Positions 33,202-41,798 of a stretch of DNA of 64,000 nt are shown one piece after another (the stretch's first letter is position 1; every line of letters starts with the position of its first letter). The notes under the pieces were generated by a model. The model saw only the letters and a list, made by a program, of their open reading frames with translations. It did not search any database and was not told the origin of the DNA. This DNA comes from VRUE01 sp963725085. GTDB lineage: Bacteria; Actinomycetota; Thermoleophilia; Solirubrobacterales; 70-9. Made by a program: the position numbers and the translations under genes. The stretch is taken from assembly GCA_963725085.1 (NCBI GenBank), contig CAVRXM010000003.1:186001-250000 (forward strand), in the 5' to 3' direction.

Positions 33202-35622
33202 ATGAGCGTCGAGCCTGAAAGCCCCCGGGGCCTCTCGAGCAAGGAGGCGGCAAAGCGCCTGCACGACCTCGGGCCGCCGCCCGAGACATCGTCGCGCTCG
33301 GTCTCGAGCATCGTCGCCGGCAACGTATTCACCCTCTTCAACGCGATCATCGGCGTCTTCTTCGTTCTGATGCTGGTGCTGGGGCTGTTCGCCGACGCGA
33401 TCTTCGGCGTGATCGCGATCATCAACTCCTATATCGGGATCCGCCAGGAGCTGAAGGCGAAGCGGACGCTCGACGAGCTGGCGGTGCTGGTCGCGCCGAA
33501 GGCCAAGGTCGTCCGCGACGGCAGTGTCACCGAGCTGCTCGCCGATGAGGTGGTGCCCGGCGACGTGGTCGTCGTCGAGCCCGGCGACCAGCTCGTCGCC
33601 GACGGCGAGGTGGCCGCAAGCCGCGGCCTGACGCTCGACGAGGCGCTGCTGACCGGCGAGGTCGACGGCATCCGCAAGGGGATCGGCGACCGCGCTCTCT
33701 CGGGCTCCTACTGCCTCTCGGGGTCGGGCAGCTACCGGGTCGACGCGGTCCGCGAGGAGAGCTACGCCGGCAAGCTGGCCGGGGAGGCGCGTGCCTTCCG
33801 CCACCCACCCTCGCCGCTCCAGGGCGAGGTCAACCGGGTGATCATCGTCTGCACCTACGTGATGATCCCGCTCGCGATCCTCCTGCTGCTGACCTTCCAG
33901 CTGCGGAGCGTCGACCTGGTCGAGGCCGCGCAGACCGCGACCGCCGGCCTCGTGACGCTTGTCCCCGAGGGCCTGGTCCTGCTGATGAGCGTCACCTTCG
34001 CGGTCGCCGCGGTCCGGCTCGCGGGCCGCGACACCCTGGTCCAGCAGATGAGCGCGACCGAGAGCCTCGCCGCCGTCGACACGATCTGCGTCGACAAGAC
34101 CGGGACGCTGACCGACGGCAGGTTGCGGCTGCTGGGGGTCGAGATCGCCGAGTCGGTCGAGCAGGAGGTGGCGCAGAGGGCGCTCGGGAGGTTCGCCTCG
34201 AGCGCCGGCGAGCGCAACCGGACCCTCGAGGCGATCGCCGCCAACTTCCCGGTCGAGGCCGGCCGGGTCAGCGGCGAGGTGCCGTTCTCCTCGGTCTGGA
34301 AGTGGAGCGGGCTGCGGTTCGGGGCGACCAGCTACGTGCTCGGCGCCCCCGACATCCTCGAGCAGTCCGGGGCGCTGGCGCTGACCCCGGGCCTCAGGCA
34401 CAAGCTCCAACAGGAAACCGAAGCGGGAAGGCGGGTCGTCGCCTTCGGCGAATCGGCCGGGGGGCTTCCGGACGACCCCGCGGCGGCCCCACCCCCGCAG
34501 CTGAAGCCGGTGGCGCTGATCATCCTCGAAGAGACCCTGCGCCCCGACGCCGCCGATACGATCGCCTTCATCCGCGATGAAGACGTCGACCTGAAGCTGA
34601 TCTCGGGCGACGCGAGGGCGACCGTGACGGCGGTGGCCTACGCGGTCGGGGTGCCGCGGGACGCGGGGGTCGTCGACGGACCCGACCTGCCGACCGACCC
34701 CGACGCCCTGGCCGATGTCGCGCAGCGCAACACGATCTTCTGCCGGATCGCACCCGAGCAGAAGCGGGCGCTGGTCGAGGCCCTGCGCGAGTCGGGGCGC
34801 TACACGGCGATGATCGGCGACGGCGTCAACGACGTGCCGGCGCTGAAGCAGGCGAGGCTCGCGGTCGGGATGGGGTCGGGCGCCCAGGTGACGAAGGGGA
34901 TCGCCGACGTCGTCCTGCTCAAAGACGAGTTCTCGCGCCTGCCCGAAGCGGTGGCCCAGGGACGTCGGATCGCCCGCAACATCCACCGCCTCGGACGCCT
35001 CTACCTGACGAAGTCGGTCTACGCCGCGGCGCTGATCCTGCTCGTCGCCGTGCCCGGCTTCGCCTTCCCCTTCCTCCCCCGCCACCTCACCCTCGCCGCG
35101 TTCCTGACGATCGGGATCCCCTCCTTCGTGCTCGCGCTCGCCCCCTCCGACGGGCCGCTCTACCGCGGCCACCTGATGCGGGCGCTGGCCGTCTTCGCGG
35201 TCCCCGCGGGTATCGGGATCGCGCTCGGCTCGATCGTCTCCTTCTTCCTCGTCGACACCGTCTTCGGCGGCTCGCTCGAGGCGGGCAGGACGGCGGCGAC
35301 GACGACGCTGATCGTGCTCGGCCTCGCCTTCGTCCTCCTGCTCGAGCGCGGGCCCGGTCGCGAGCACATCGCGGTCCAGGGCTACATGCTGGTGATGGTC
35401 CTCGTCCTCGGGGCGACCTATGCCGGGATCCTCGCGATCGCACCGCTTCGCGATTTCTTCGAAATGACCCTGCTGAGCTCGAGCCAGTGGTTCCTCTCGC
35501 TGCTCTCGGCCGCGGTCGGGCTGACGATCGCGAGCCTGATCTGGCGCCTGCCCCAACTCGAAGCGATCGAAGGGCCGGGGGCGAACTCGCCGGCGGTCGA
35601 AGCCGCCGACGCGGGGGTCTAG
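33202..35622 (+). CDS. P-type cation ATPase, CtpE-like
   Basis: 806 residues, intact. GLSSKEAAKRLHDLGPP is the N-terminal cation-ATPase domain, two helices follow, then the actuator loop TLDEALLTGEVDGI (TGE). The membrane motif is VTLVPEGLVLLMSV (PEGL), the phosphorylation site DTICVDKTGTLTDGRL, and the hinge YTAMIGDGVNDVPALKQA. The PEGL motif and the overall length match actinobacterial CtpE, reported as a calcium importer in mycobacteria; I therefore suggest Ca2+ but cannot show it. About ten helices. The ATG is chosen in front of SVEPESPRGLSSKEA; a much longer upstream reading overlaps the divergent oxidoreductase and is rejected. Its stop overlaps the convergent thioesterase stop (CTAG). 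Confidence 0.92.
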   Translation: MSVEPESPRGLSSKEAAKRLHDLGPPPETSSRSVSSIVAGNVFTLFNAIIGVFFVLMLVLGLFADAIFGVIAIINSYIGIRQELKAKRTLDELAVLVAPKAKVVRDGSVTELLADEVVPGDVVVVEPGDQLVADGEVAASRGLTLDEALLTGEVDGIRKGIGDRALSGSYCLSGSGSYRVDAVREESYAGKLAGEARAFRHPPSPLQGEVNRVIIVCTYVMIPLAILLLLTFQLRSVDLVEAAQTATAGLVTLVPEGLVLLMSVTFAVAAVRLAGRDTLVQQMSATESLAAVDTICVDKTGTLTDGRLRLLGVEIAESVEQEVAQRALGRFASSAGERNRTLEAIAANFPVEAGRVSGEVPFSSVWKWSGLRFGATSYVLGAPDILEQSGALALTPGLRHKLQQETEAGRRVVAFGESAGGLPDDPAAAPPPQLKPVALIILEETLRPDAADTIAFIRDEDVDLKLISGDARATVTAVAYAVGVPRDAGVVDGPDLPTDPDALADVAQRNTIFCRIAPEQKRALVEALRESGRYTAMIGDGVNDVPALKQARLAVGMGSGAQVTKGIADVVLLKDEFSRLPEAVAQGRRIARNIHRLGRLYLTKSVYAAALILLVAVPGFAFPFLPRHLTLAAFLTIGIPSFVLALAPSDGPLYRGHLMRALAVFAVPAGIGIALGSIVSFFLVDTVFGGSLEAGRTAATTTLIVLGLAFVLLLERGPGREHIAVQGYMLVMVLVLGATYAGILAIAPLRDFFEMTLLSSSQWFLSLLSAAVGLTIASLIWRLPQLEAIEGPGANSPAVEAADAGV

Positions 35623-36080
35623 GCGGCGGCCCCGTCGGGGGGCAGCACGAACTGGGTGACGATCAGATTGGCGGCGATCCGTGCCTCGTGGCCCTCGCGC
35701 CGGCGCTCGATCCTGACCTCGATCACGACCGTGCTGCGGCCGACGTGGAGCGGCTCGCCGGTGGCGACGATCTCGTCGCCCAGTACCCCCGCCGCGAAGA
35801 CGTTCAGCTTCAGCTCGATCGTCGTGAAGTTGTGGCCGGCGGGGATGTTGCGGAAGGTCGACCAGGCTGCGACCGTGTCGCCGAGCGCGGTCCAGACGCC
35901 GCCGTGGACGAAGCCGCCCGGATGGAGATGGCGTTTGTCGACGACGATGTGCCCCCGCGCGAGCTCGTCCTCGATCTCGATCGGCTCGATTCCGAGGTCG
36001 CCCGGGAAGCTGCCCGGGAGGAAGGCGCGGACGCTTTCCGGTGTGATCAGGGAGCTGGGATGGGGGTGCGGATCGCTCAT
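35619..36080 (-). CDS. Hotdog-fold thioesterase (PaaI family)
   Basis: 153 residues, intact. LGIEPIEIEDELARGHIVVD is followed by HLHPGGFVHGGVWTALGDTVA, the catalytic loop and helix (VHGGVWTALGDT), and TTIELKLNVFAAGVLGDEIVA and HVGRSTVVIEVRIERRREG for the sheet. Likely acts on an acyl-CoA. Thirteen bases downstream of a crotonase-fold gene on the same strand and probably in one transcript with it, pointing to acyl-CoA metabolism. Confidence 0.88.
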   Translation of the reverse strand: MSDPHPHPSSLITPESVRAFLPGSFPGDLGIEPIEIEDELARGHIVVDKRHLHPGGFVHGGVWTALGDTVAAWSTFRNIPAGHNFTTIELKLNVFAAGVLGDEIVATGEPLHVGRSTVVIEVRIERRREGHEARIAANLIVTQFVLPPDGAAA

Positions 36081-36092
36081 CGTGGCGGGACC

Positions 36093-37010
36093 CTAGTCAA
36101 CCCCGAACCCCTCCAGGCCATGGTCTCCGAACGGCTCGTCGCGCTCCCGGACCGCCTCCCTGAAGCCGCCCTCGGCGGCGCGGCGGACGAACCCGTGGCC
36201 CTCCTCGGTGTGGCGGGCGATGCCGTCGAAGAAGGTCCCGAGCAGCTGGGTCTGGTGCAGGCCCTGGGCGTAGAGCGACTGGTTGACGAGCATCTTCATC
36301 ATCACCAGCTGGTTGACCGGCAGCCGCGCGACCCGCTCGAGCAGGCCCTCGAAGTGCTGGTCGAGCTCCTCCGGCGGGGCGGCCTCGGTCGCCAGCCCCC
36401 ACTCCGCCGCCTGCTCGCCGGTCAGCGAGTCGCCGGTCAGCAGCAGCCGCTTCGCCCGCATCGGCCCGACCCGCGCAGCCCAGAGCGCGGTGGTCGGCGA
36501 GCCCCAGACGCGCGCCGGCGGGTAACCGATCTTGGCGTCGGCGGCGACCACCAGCAGGTCCGAGCAGAGCGCCATGTCGGTGCCGCCGGCGACGCAGTAG
36601 CCGTGGACCTTGCAGAGGACGGGCTTCTCGGAATGGAAGAGGCTCATGAAACCGCGCACGTTCCGCCACATGAACTGGAAGTCGGTGACCGGGTCCCAGT
36701 TCGACTCGGGCGCGTGGTTGGCGGCGATAACCGCCGGGTCGAGCGGCGAGCCCGCCGGCGCCTCGGCCCCATCGAGACCGCTCATCTCGCCCTCGGCCGA
36801 GGCGACCAGGTCGTAGCCGCCGCAGAACCCGGTTCCGGCCCCGGCCAGCGCAATCACATGCACCTCGGGGTCGAGGTTGGCGCGCTCGACGCAGGCCGCG
36901 ATCTCGACCGGCATCCGCGGCGTGATCCCGTTCCCCCGCTCAGGCCGGTTCAGCGTGATCCGCGCGACCCGGCCCTCAACCTCGAACGTCAGCGTCTCCA
37001 GCTGCTCCAT
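36093..37010 (-). CDS. Enoyl-CoA hydratase/isomerase (crotonase) family protein
   Basis: 305 residues, intact. LTFEVEGRVARITLNRPERG then the oxyanion-hole region VIALAGAGTGFCGGYDLVAS and the conserved KPVLCKVHGYCVAGGTDMAL (G-x-AxxGG). An unusually long segment (about 60 residues, AEGEMSGLDGAEAPAGSP onward) separates these blocks. The product is therefore longer than typical 260-residue hydratases and resembles a subgroup of actinobacterial crotonases of unclear substrate. The typical Glu catalytic residues cannot be assigned by eye. Upstream lies a thiolase, downstream a thioesterase: a short acyl-CoA cluster. Confidence 0.88.
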   Translation of the reverse strand: MEQLETLTFEVEGRVARITLNRPERGNGITPRMPVEIAACVERANLDPEVHVIALAGAGTGFCGGYDLVASAEGEMSGLDGAEAPAGSPLDPAVIAANHAPESNWDPVTDFQFMWRNVRGFMSLFHSEKPVLCKVHGYCVAGGTDMALCSDLLVVAADAKIGYPPARVWGSPTTALWAARVGPMRAKRLLLTGDSLTGEQAAEWGLATEAAPPEELDQHFEGLLERVARLPVNQLVMMKMLVNQSLYAQGLHQTQLLGTFFDGIARHTEEGHGFVRRAAEGGFREAVRERDEPFGDHGLEGFGVD

Positions 37011-37134
37011 CGAGGCACACCCTATTTGCCTCGGTCTGAGGCGGTCCGACCAAGCAGATCAAGGAAGCAGGGAGCGAAGCGTGCCTACCGCACGCGAGCG
37101 ACCGATGACGCCGATATGCGCCGGTCAGCCCGCC

Positions 37135-38292
37135 TCAGACACGTTCGACCAGCATCGCCTTCCCCTGTCCCCCGGCGACGCACATCGTCTCGAGGCCGAC
37201 CTGGTGGTCGTCGGTCTCCATCACGTTCAGCAGGGTGCCCATGATCCGCGCCCCGGTCATCCCGAACGGGTGGCCGAGGGCGATCGCGCCGCCATGGGTG
37301 TTGAGTTTCTCGAGCGGGATGTCGCACTCGTCCATGATCGGGATCACCTGTGCCGCGAAGGCCTCGTTGAGCTCGACCGCGCCGACGTCGTCGATCGTCA
37401 TCCCGGCCCGGTCGAGCGCCTTCTTGATCGCGCCGATCGGGGCGACCCCCATGTACTCGGGCTCGTTGCCCCAGGTGGCGGCGGTGACGATCCGCGCCCG
37501 CGGGGTCAGGCCCAGCTCCTTCGCCTTGGTGTCGCTCATCAGCAGCACCGCCGCGGCGCCGTCGTTGAGCGGGCAGGAGTTGCCGGCGGTGACGCCGCCG
37601 CCGCCGAAGGCCTCGGGCAGTTCGGAGAGCTTCTCGAGGGTCGAGGAGGCCCGCGGGCCGTCGTCCTTTGCGACCTCGGTGCCGTCCGGCAGGGTCACCG
37701 GGACGATCTCGCGGTCGAAGAACCCGTCTTCCTGGGACCTGACCGCCAGTTCCTGCGAGCGCTGCGCGAACTTGTCCATGTCGGCGCGGCTGACCTCGTA
37801 TTTCTCGGCGACGTTGACCGCCGTCTTCCCCATCTCGATGTAGGCGTTCGGCTGGCCGTCGTTGCCCTGGAGGTTCGGGTTCTGGTCCTCGACCCCCGCC
37901 GGCTCGGTCCGCTCGTTGTAGCGGCTCACCCACTCGATCCCGGCGGCGATGTAGACGTCGCCCTCGCCGGCCTTGATCGCGTTCCCGGCGTGGCGGATCG
38001 CGTCGAGGCTGGAGGAGCAGTAGCGGGAGACGGTGACGCCGTTGGCCGTCTCCGGCAGCTTCTCGGAGAGCAGCGAGACGATCCGGCCGATGTTGAAGGC
38101 CTGGAGGCCCTGCGGCATCCCGCAGCCGCAGAACAGGTCCTCGACCGAGGCCGGATCGACATCGGGGTTGCGCTCGAGCAGCCGATCGACGACGAAGGCG
38201 CCCATCTCGTCAGGGCGCAGGCCGGCGAGCGAGCCCTTGAAGGCACGGCCGATCGGCGTGCGGACGGTATCGACGATCACTGCATCGGGCAT
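37135..38292 (-). CDS. Thiolase (acetyl-CoA acyltransferase)
   Basis: 385 residues, intact. Starts MPDAVIVDTVRTPIGRAFKG. The nucleophile Cys is in TVSRYCSSSLDAIRHAGNAI; the C-terminal block NTHGGAIALGHPFGMTGAR contains the catalytic His and is followed by ETMCVAGGQGKAMLVERV with the second Cys. SCPLNDGAAAVLLMSDTKA is the usual mid-domain motif. It joins or splits beta-ketoacyl-CoA; with a crotonase and a thioesterase on the same strand it most likely serves beta-oxidation. The 124 bases to the crotonase start show no clear hairpin. Confidence 0.95.
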   Translation of the reverse strand: MPDAVIVDTVRTPIGRAFKGSLAGLRPDEMGAFVVDRLLERNPDVDPASVEDLFCGCGMPQGLQAFNIGRIVSLLSEKLPETANGVTVSRYCSSSLDAIRHAGNAIKAGEGDVYIAAGIEWVSRYNERTEPAGVEDQNPNLQGNDGQPNAYIEMGKTAVNVAEKYEVSRADMDKFAQRSQELAVRSQEDGFFDREIVPVTLPDGTEVAKDDGPRASSTLEKLSELPEAFGGGGVTAGNSCPLNDGAAAVLLMSDTKAKELGLTPRARIVTAATWGNEPEYMGVAPIGAIKKALDRAGMTIDDVGAVELNEAFAAQVIPIMDECDIPLEKLNTHGGAIALGHPFGMTGARIMGTLLNVMETDDHQVGLETMCVAGGQGKAMLVERV

Positions 38293-38384
38293 TCGGTGTT
38301 CTCCTTGGCTCCGGGGTATGAAGTGGTTCGTGCGGAGCGTAGTTGACCAAACTCCCGGCCTGCTTCTCGACTAAGTTTCAGCGG

Positions 38385-38726
38385 ATGGGGCTCGATGGGC
38401 TGCGCGCCTGGATAGGAGAGGTCGAGCGGAAGCTCGGCATTCGCACGAAAGTGATGCTGGCCCTCGCCGTGATCGCGATCGCGATCGCGGGCGCCGGCAT
38501 CTACCTCTCGATCGACACCCGCAACAAGTCGGTCAGCGAAGAAGACGTCCAGGCCCTGCAGCAGGAACTGCAGACCGAAATCCACAGCAGCGGAGGCGGC
38601 GCCGAAACCGCCGCGCTCAAATCCGAACTCGAAGCGCTGCGCAGCCAGGTCAAGAAACTCGAATCCTCGGGCTCCAGCGGCTCTTCCGGGGAAGAACAAA
38701 AAGCCCCGCAAAGCGCGAAACCGTAG
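38385..38726 (+). CDS. Small single-pass membrane protein with coiled coil
   Basis: 113 residues. Cytoplasmic MGLDGLRAWIGEVERKLGIR, one helix VMLALAVIAIAIAGAGIYL, then a coiled coil (EEDVQALQQELQTEIHSS and LKSELEALRSQVKKLESS) and a Ser/Gly/Glu/Lys tail. No family recognised. A TTG-initiated longer form (MTKLPACFSTKFQR) is possible but adds little. Neighbours give no hint; it faces away from the thiolase. Confidence 0.7.
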   Translation: MGLDGLRAWIGEVERKLGIRTKVMLALAVIAIAIAGAGIYLSIDTRNKSVSEEDVQALQQELQTEIHSSGGGAETAALKSELEALRSQVKKLESSGSSGSSGEEQKAPQSAKP

Positions 38727-38850
38727 CGTTCTTTGTGCTGATTCGCACGATGTTGGGCGTTCTCGTCCCCTGACTCGGCTACAGTCGCCCGCAATCCACC
38801 TCGCGCACCAGCGCGAGATTGCCGGATCGGCAATGAAAGGAGGCCCCGCG

Positions 38851-38994
38851 ATGCCCGAGGGCTACTGCGTCAAAGAGCGCAAGAAGGTCGAGATCAAGGA
38901 TCCCAAACAGGTGACCATGAAGAATGGACGCCCGGCGATCCAGGGTGTGTGCCCCGACTGCGGCACCAAAATCTTCAAGATCGGCAAACTCTAG
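38851..38994 (+). CDS. DUF5679-like zinc-ribbon microprotein
   Basis: 47 residues: MPEGYCVKERKKVEIKDP, then KQVTMKNGRPAIQGVCPDCG and TKIFKIGKL. AAAGGAGG lies nine bases before the ATG. Family members normally have two CxxC pairs (YCVKC...CPDCG); here the first pair has Glu in place of the second Cys (CVKE), so zinc would be held by three cysteines at most. Very conserved otherwise. Role unknown. Confidence 0.85.
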   Translation: MPEGYCVKERKKVEIKDPKQVTMKNGRPAIQGVCPDCGTKIFKIGKL

Positions 38995-39081
38995 GCGGGC
39001 GAGGCGGCGCCGTCGGGGGCGTCGCCAAGTCCAGAGCGCCGGCTGAACCCCGGCATCAGGCTGCCCGTATCTCTGACTGCC

Positions 39082-39618
39082 ATGGCTGCCGATCATTCCC
39101 GTATTTCTCCCGGTTCAGGAGCCCTGACCCGGGAGCAGGACGTCCGCGAGGCCTACTCTGCGCACGGGCCTGAGCTCTACGGGTTCGCGGTCCGCTCGCT
39201 GGGCGACCCCGGCCTCGCCGAAGAGGCGGTCCAGGAGACCTTCCTGCGCGCCTGGCGGGCGGGAGAGAGGTTCGATCCGCAGATCGGGTCGTTGCGGACC
39301 TGGTTGTTCGCGATCTTGCGCAACGTCGTCATCGACCTCGGCCGCGCTCGTGCCTCCCGCCCCGGCGTCGCCGAGGGCGGGATCGAGCCCTCGGTCGAGC
39401 CGCTCGGCGAGGTCCTGCTCTCCTGGCAGGTCGAGGAGGCGCTGCGCCGGATCGGCGAGGACCACCGGCGTGTGATCGTCGAGTCCTTCTACCGCGGCCG
39501 GCCCTATTTGGAGATCGCCGAGGAATTGGGGGTACCCGAGGGAACAGTGAAGAGCCGTGTCTATTACGGCCTGCGGGCGCTCCGCGTGGCACTGGAGGAG
39601 ACCGGATATGACGGCTGA
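39082..39618 (+). CDS. ECF-family RNA polymerase sigma factor
   Basis: 178 residues, intact. Region 2: YSAHGPELYGFAVRSLGDPG, LAEEAVQETFLRAWRAGERF and GSLRTWLFAILRNVVIDLGR. Region 4: RRIGEDHRRVIVESFYRGRP, YLEIAEELGVPEGTVKSRVY, YGLRALRVAL. No extra C-terminal domain. Its stop lies inside the next gene, an anti-sigma factor with a HxxxCxxC motif, an arrangement of a self-contained regulatory pair. Probably autoregulated; no promoter motif identified. Confidence 0.94.
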   Translation: MAADHSRISPGSGALTREQDVREAYSAHGPELYGFAVRSLGDPGLAEEAVQETFLRAWRAGERFDPQIGSLRTWLFAILRNVVIDLGRARASRPGVAEGGIEPSVEPLGEVLLSWQVEEALRRIGEDHRRVIVESFYRGRPYLEIAEELGVPEGTVKSRVYYGLRALRVALEETGYDG

Positions 39619-40282
39619 CCACAGCAGAGAATGGCGGGAGTCGCTGGGTGCCTACGCGCTCGGCCATCTCTCCGACGACGAGCGCGCCGGGCTCGAGGCC
39701 CATCTCGAGGGCTGCCCGGACTGCCGCGCCGAGCTCGAGTCGCTCTCCTCGGTCGCCAGGCTGCTGCCCCTCGCCGACCCCGACCAGCTCGGGACGACGC
39801 CGTCGCTGCCGCGTGGCCTCGGTGACCGGGTGATGGCTTCGATCGCCGGCGAGCGGCGCCGGTCGAAGCGGCGCCGGTTCCGGTTCGGCTTTGCGCTCGG
39901 CGGCGCAACCGCGGCCGCGGCAGCGGCCGCGGTCCTGGCGATATTCGTCCTCTCCGGCGGCGGCGAGGAGGGCCCGTCCCAGCACGTCACCTTCGCCTCG
40001 CTGCCGGCAAAGATGAAGATCGGCGCCCGGCTCGAACCGCGGCCGTTCGGCACCGAAGTCCACGTCTACGTCAGCGGCGTGCGCTCGGGCGAACTCTGCC
40101 GGGTGTTCCTCGAGGCCAAGAACGGCAAACGACTCTCGGCGGGCTCGTTCCGCTACCGCTGGGGCGACGACTCGCAGGCGACCCTCAGCTCGGGGCTCGA
40201 CCTGGCGCGAACCGAAGCGATCGGGATCAGGGTCGGCGACCGGACCTTCGTCGCCCCCGTCGGGGCCACGACCGAGAGCTGA
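39608..40282 (+). CDS. Zinc-binding (ZAS) transmembrane anti-sigma factor
   Basis: 224 residues from an ATG overlapping the sigma gene by 11 bases. The N-terminal anti-sigma domain has GAYALGHLSDDERAGLEAH then HLEGCPDCRAEL, the H-x3-C-x2-C zinc motif. One membrane helix (GATAAAAAAAVLAIFVL) follows a basic segment RRRSKRRRFRFG. The extracytoplasmic part, TFASLPAKMKIGARLEPRP, VHVYVSGVRSGELCRVFLE and SFRYRWGDD..ATLSSGLDL, is an anti-sigma-K/DUF-type beta domain. It holds the ECF factor at the membrane until an external signal arrives. Confidence 0.92.
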   Translation: MTADHSREWRESLGAYALGHLSDDERAGLEAHLEGCPDCRAELESLSSVARLLPLADPDQLGTTPSLPRGLGDRVMASIAGERRRSKRRRFRFGFALGGATAAAAAAAVLAIFVLSGGGEEGPSQHVTFASLPAKMKIGARLEPRPFGTEVHVYVSGVRSGELCRVFLEAKNGKRLSAGSFRYRWGDDSQATLSSGLDLARTEAIGIRVGDRTFVAPVGATTES

Positions 40283-40290
40283 CCCTCAAC

Positions 40291-40330
40291 GGTCGAGGTC
40301 AGGGTCGGGTATCCGACCCCAACCTCGACC
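40291..40330 (+). terminator. Long hairpin after the anti-sigma gene
   Basis: GGTCGAGGT...ACCTCGACC with an inner GGTCGG/CCGACC stem, nine bases past the stop codon. No T tract follows. Likely transcript end of the sigma/anti-sigma operon. Confidence 0.6.
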
Positions 40331-40456
40331 ACGATTGGAAGGGCGGGTGGCAAAGGTGACGAAAGTCACGTACGGTGCCCGGCCTGCGATTGATTGTTCA
40401 GGTTTAGGGGTAGGCGCGGATCCGGTCCGTCCGCGGCGACTGCCGATCCAGATCTC

Positions 40457-40888
40457 GTGTCAAATCCAGAGAAAGACCAAGCCGCGGCACAGAAACCCCT
40501 CGAGCTGATCCTCGCCCGCAACCTGATGTCGGCGCTCTCGACGCCGGCGTTCCTGGTTGATGAGGGCGGGCTCCTGGTCTTCTACAACGAGGCCGCCGGG
40601 ACCCTGCTCGGCAAGCGGTTCGAGGAGCTCGGGGTGGTCGGGCCCGAGGAGTGGGGGTCGATGTTCGGCCCGTTCGACGCCGACGGCAACCCGCTCCCCT
40701 ACGACGAACTGCCGCTCGTCGTCGCCGTCCGCAACGGCCGCCCGGCGCACGCGACCTTCGAGATCCGCTCGACCGACGGCCATCTTCACAACGTCGAGGC
40801 CTCGGCGTTCCCGATCCTGACGCCCCACGGAACACACGGGGCGATCGCCTTCTTCTGGCCGATCTCCTCGAACGGGGCCGGGCACTGA
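40457..40888 (+). CDS. Single-domain PAS protein
   Basis: About 143 residues from a GTG (MSNPEKDQAAAQKPLEL); a TTG 21 codons earlier is another possibility. One PAS fold: LMSALSTPAFLVDEGGLLVF, YNEAAGTLLGKRFEELG, WGSMFGPFDADGNPLPYDEL, HATFEIRSTDGHLHNVEA and HGAIAFFWPISS. No output domain. The stop is one base before the metallo-hydrolase ATG, so the two proteins probably act together. Ligand unknown. Confidence 0.82.
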   Translation: MSNPEKDQAAAQKPLELILARNLMSALSTPAFLVDEGGLLVFYNEAAGTLLGKRFEELGVVGPEEWGSMFGPFDADGNPLPYDELPLVVAVRNGRPAHATFEIRSTDGHLHNVEASAFPILTPHGTHGAIAFFWPISSNGAGH

Positions 40889-40889
40889 G

Positions 40890-41798
40890 ATGAAGCTCAA
40901 GCTCTGGGGCACGCGCGGCTCGATCCCATCCCCAGGGCCGGACACGATCCGATACGGCGGCAACACCTCCTGCGTCGGGGTCACCCTCTCCGACGGCTCG
41001 CTGCTGGCCCTCGACGCCGGCACCGGCATCCGCAACCTCGGCCTCGCGCTCGCCGCGGAGCCGGCCCGCCTCCACATCCTCCTCACCCACCTCCACCTCG
41101 ACCACATCCAGGGCCTCGTCTTCTTCGCCCCCGCGTTCCAACCGCAGACCGAGATCGTGATCTGGGGGCCGGCCTCGCCCGAGGCCTCGCTGCGCGAGCG
41201 GATCGCCCGCTACATCTCCGCACCGCTCTCCCCGGTCGAGGTCAAGGAGCTGCCCTGCGACGTCTCGTTCCGCCATTGCCCCGAGATCGACTGGGAGATC
41301 GGGCCGGCACGGATCCGCGCCGCATCGGTCGCCCATCGCGGGCCGACGCTCGGGTACCGGATCGACGACGGCGATCATTCGCTCGCCTACATCCCCGACC
41401 ACGAGCCCGCGCTCGGCGCCGACCTCGACTCGCTCGAGGAGGACTGGATCTCGGGCTTCTCACTGGCCCGCGACGCCTCGATGCTGATCCACGACGGCCA
41501 GTACGCGGACTCCGAGTACCCCAACCACGTCGGCTGGGGGCACTCCGCCCTCTCCCACGCCCTGTCGTTCGCCGGGCGCTCGGGCGCGAAGCGGACGGTC
41601 CTCTTCCACCACGACCCGGGCCACTCCGACGAACGCCTCGACCTGCTCGGCGAGGAAGCTCGCGAGCAGTGGATCGCCCGCGGCGGCGACCCTGCCGCGC
41701 TCGAGCTCGGCATCGAGGGCGCCGAGTACGACCTGTCGGCGCCCGCCCCCGGGGCGAACGGCGTGCCGCCCCCGGCCGCGACTCCCGCTACTCGCTGA
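40890..41798 (+). CDS. Metallo-beta-lactamase-fold hydrolase
   Basis: 302 residues, intact. MKLKLWGTRGSIPSPGPDT, GGNTSCVGVTLSDGSLLALD (the GTRGS/GGNTSC start of the PhnP-like subgroup), metal site LLTHLHLDHIQGL (H-x-H-x-D-H), then SVAHRGPTLGYRID, AYIPDHEP and HDGQYADSEYPNHVGWGHS, with TVLFHHDPGHSDERLD near the C-terminus. Members include cyclic phosphodiesterases; the substrate cannot be told. Coupled to the PAS protein upstream. Its stop overlaps the convergent membrane protein gene by 11 bases. Confidence 0.9.
   Translation: MKLKLWGTRGSIPSPGPDTIRYGGNTSCVGVTLSDGSLLALDAGTGIRNLGLALAAEPARLHILLTHLHLDHIQGLVFFAPAFQPQTEIVIWGPASPEASLRERIARYISAPLSPVEVKELPCDVSFRHCPEIDWEIGPARIRAASVAHRGPTLGYRIDDGDHSLAYIPDHEPALGADLDSLEEDWISGFSLARDASMLIHDGQYADSEYPNHVGWGHSALSHALSFAGRSGAKRTVLFHHDPGHSDERLDLLGEEAREQWIARGGDPAALELGIEGAEYDLSAPAPGANGVPPPAATPATR

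Noticed and set aside
33187..35556. A 789-codon minus-strand open frame opposite the P-type ATPase
   Set aside because: Composition is Arg/Glu/Asp/His-rich without motifs; it mirrors the ATPase codons.
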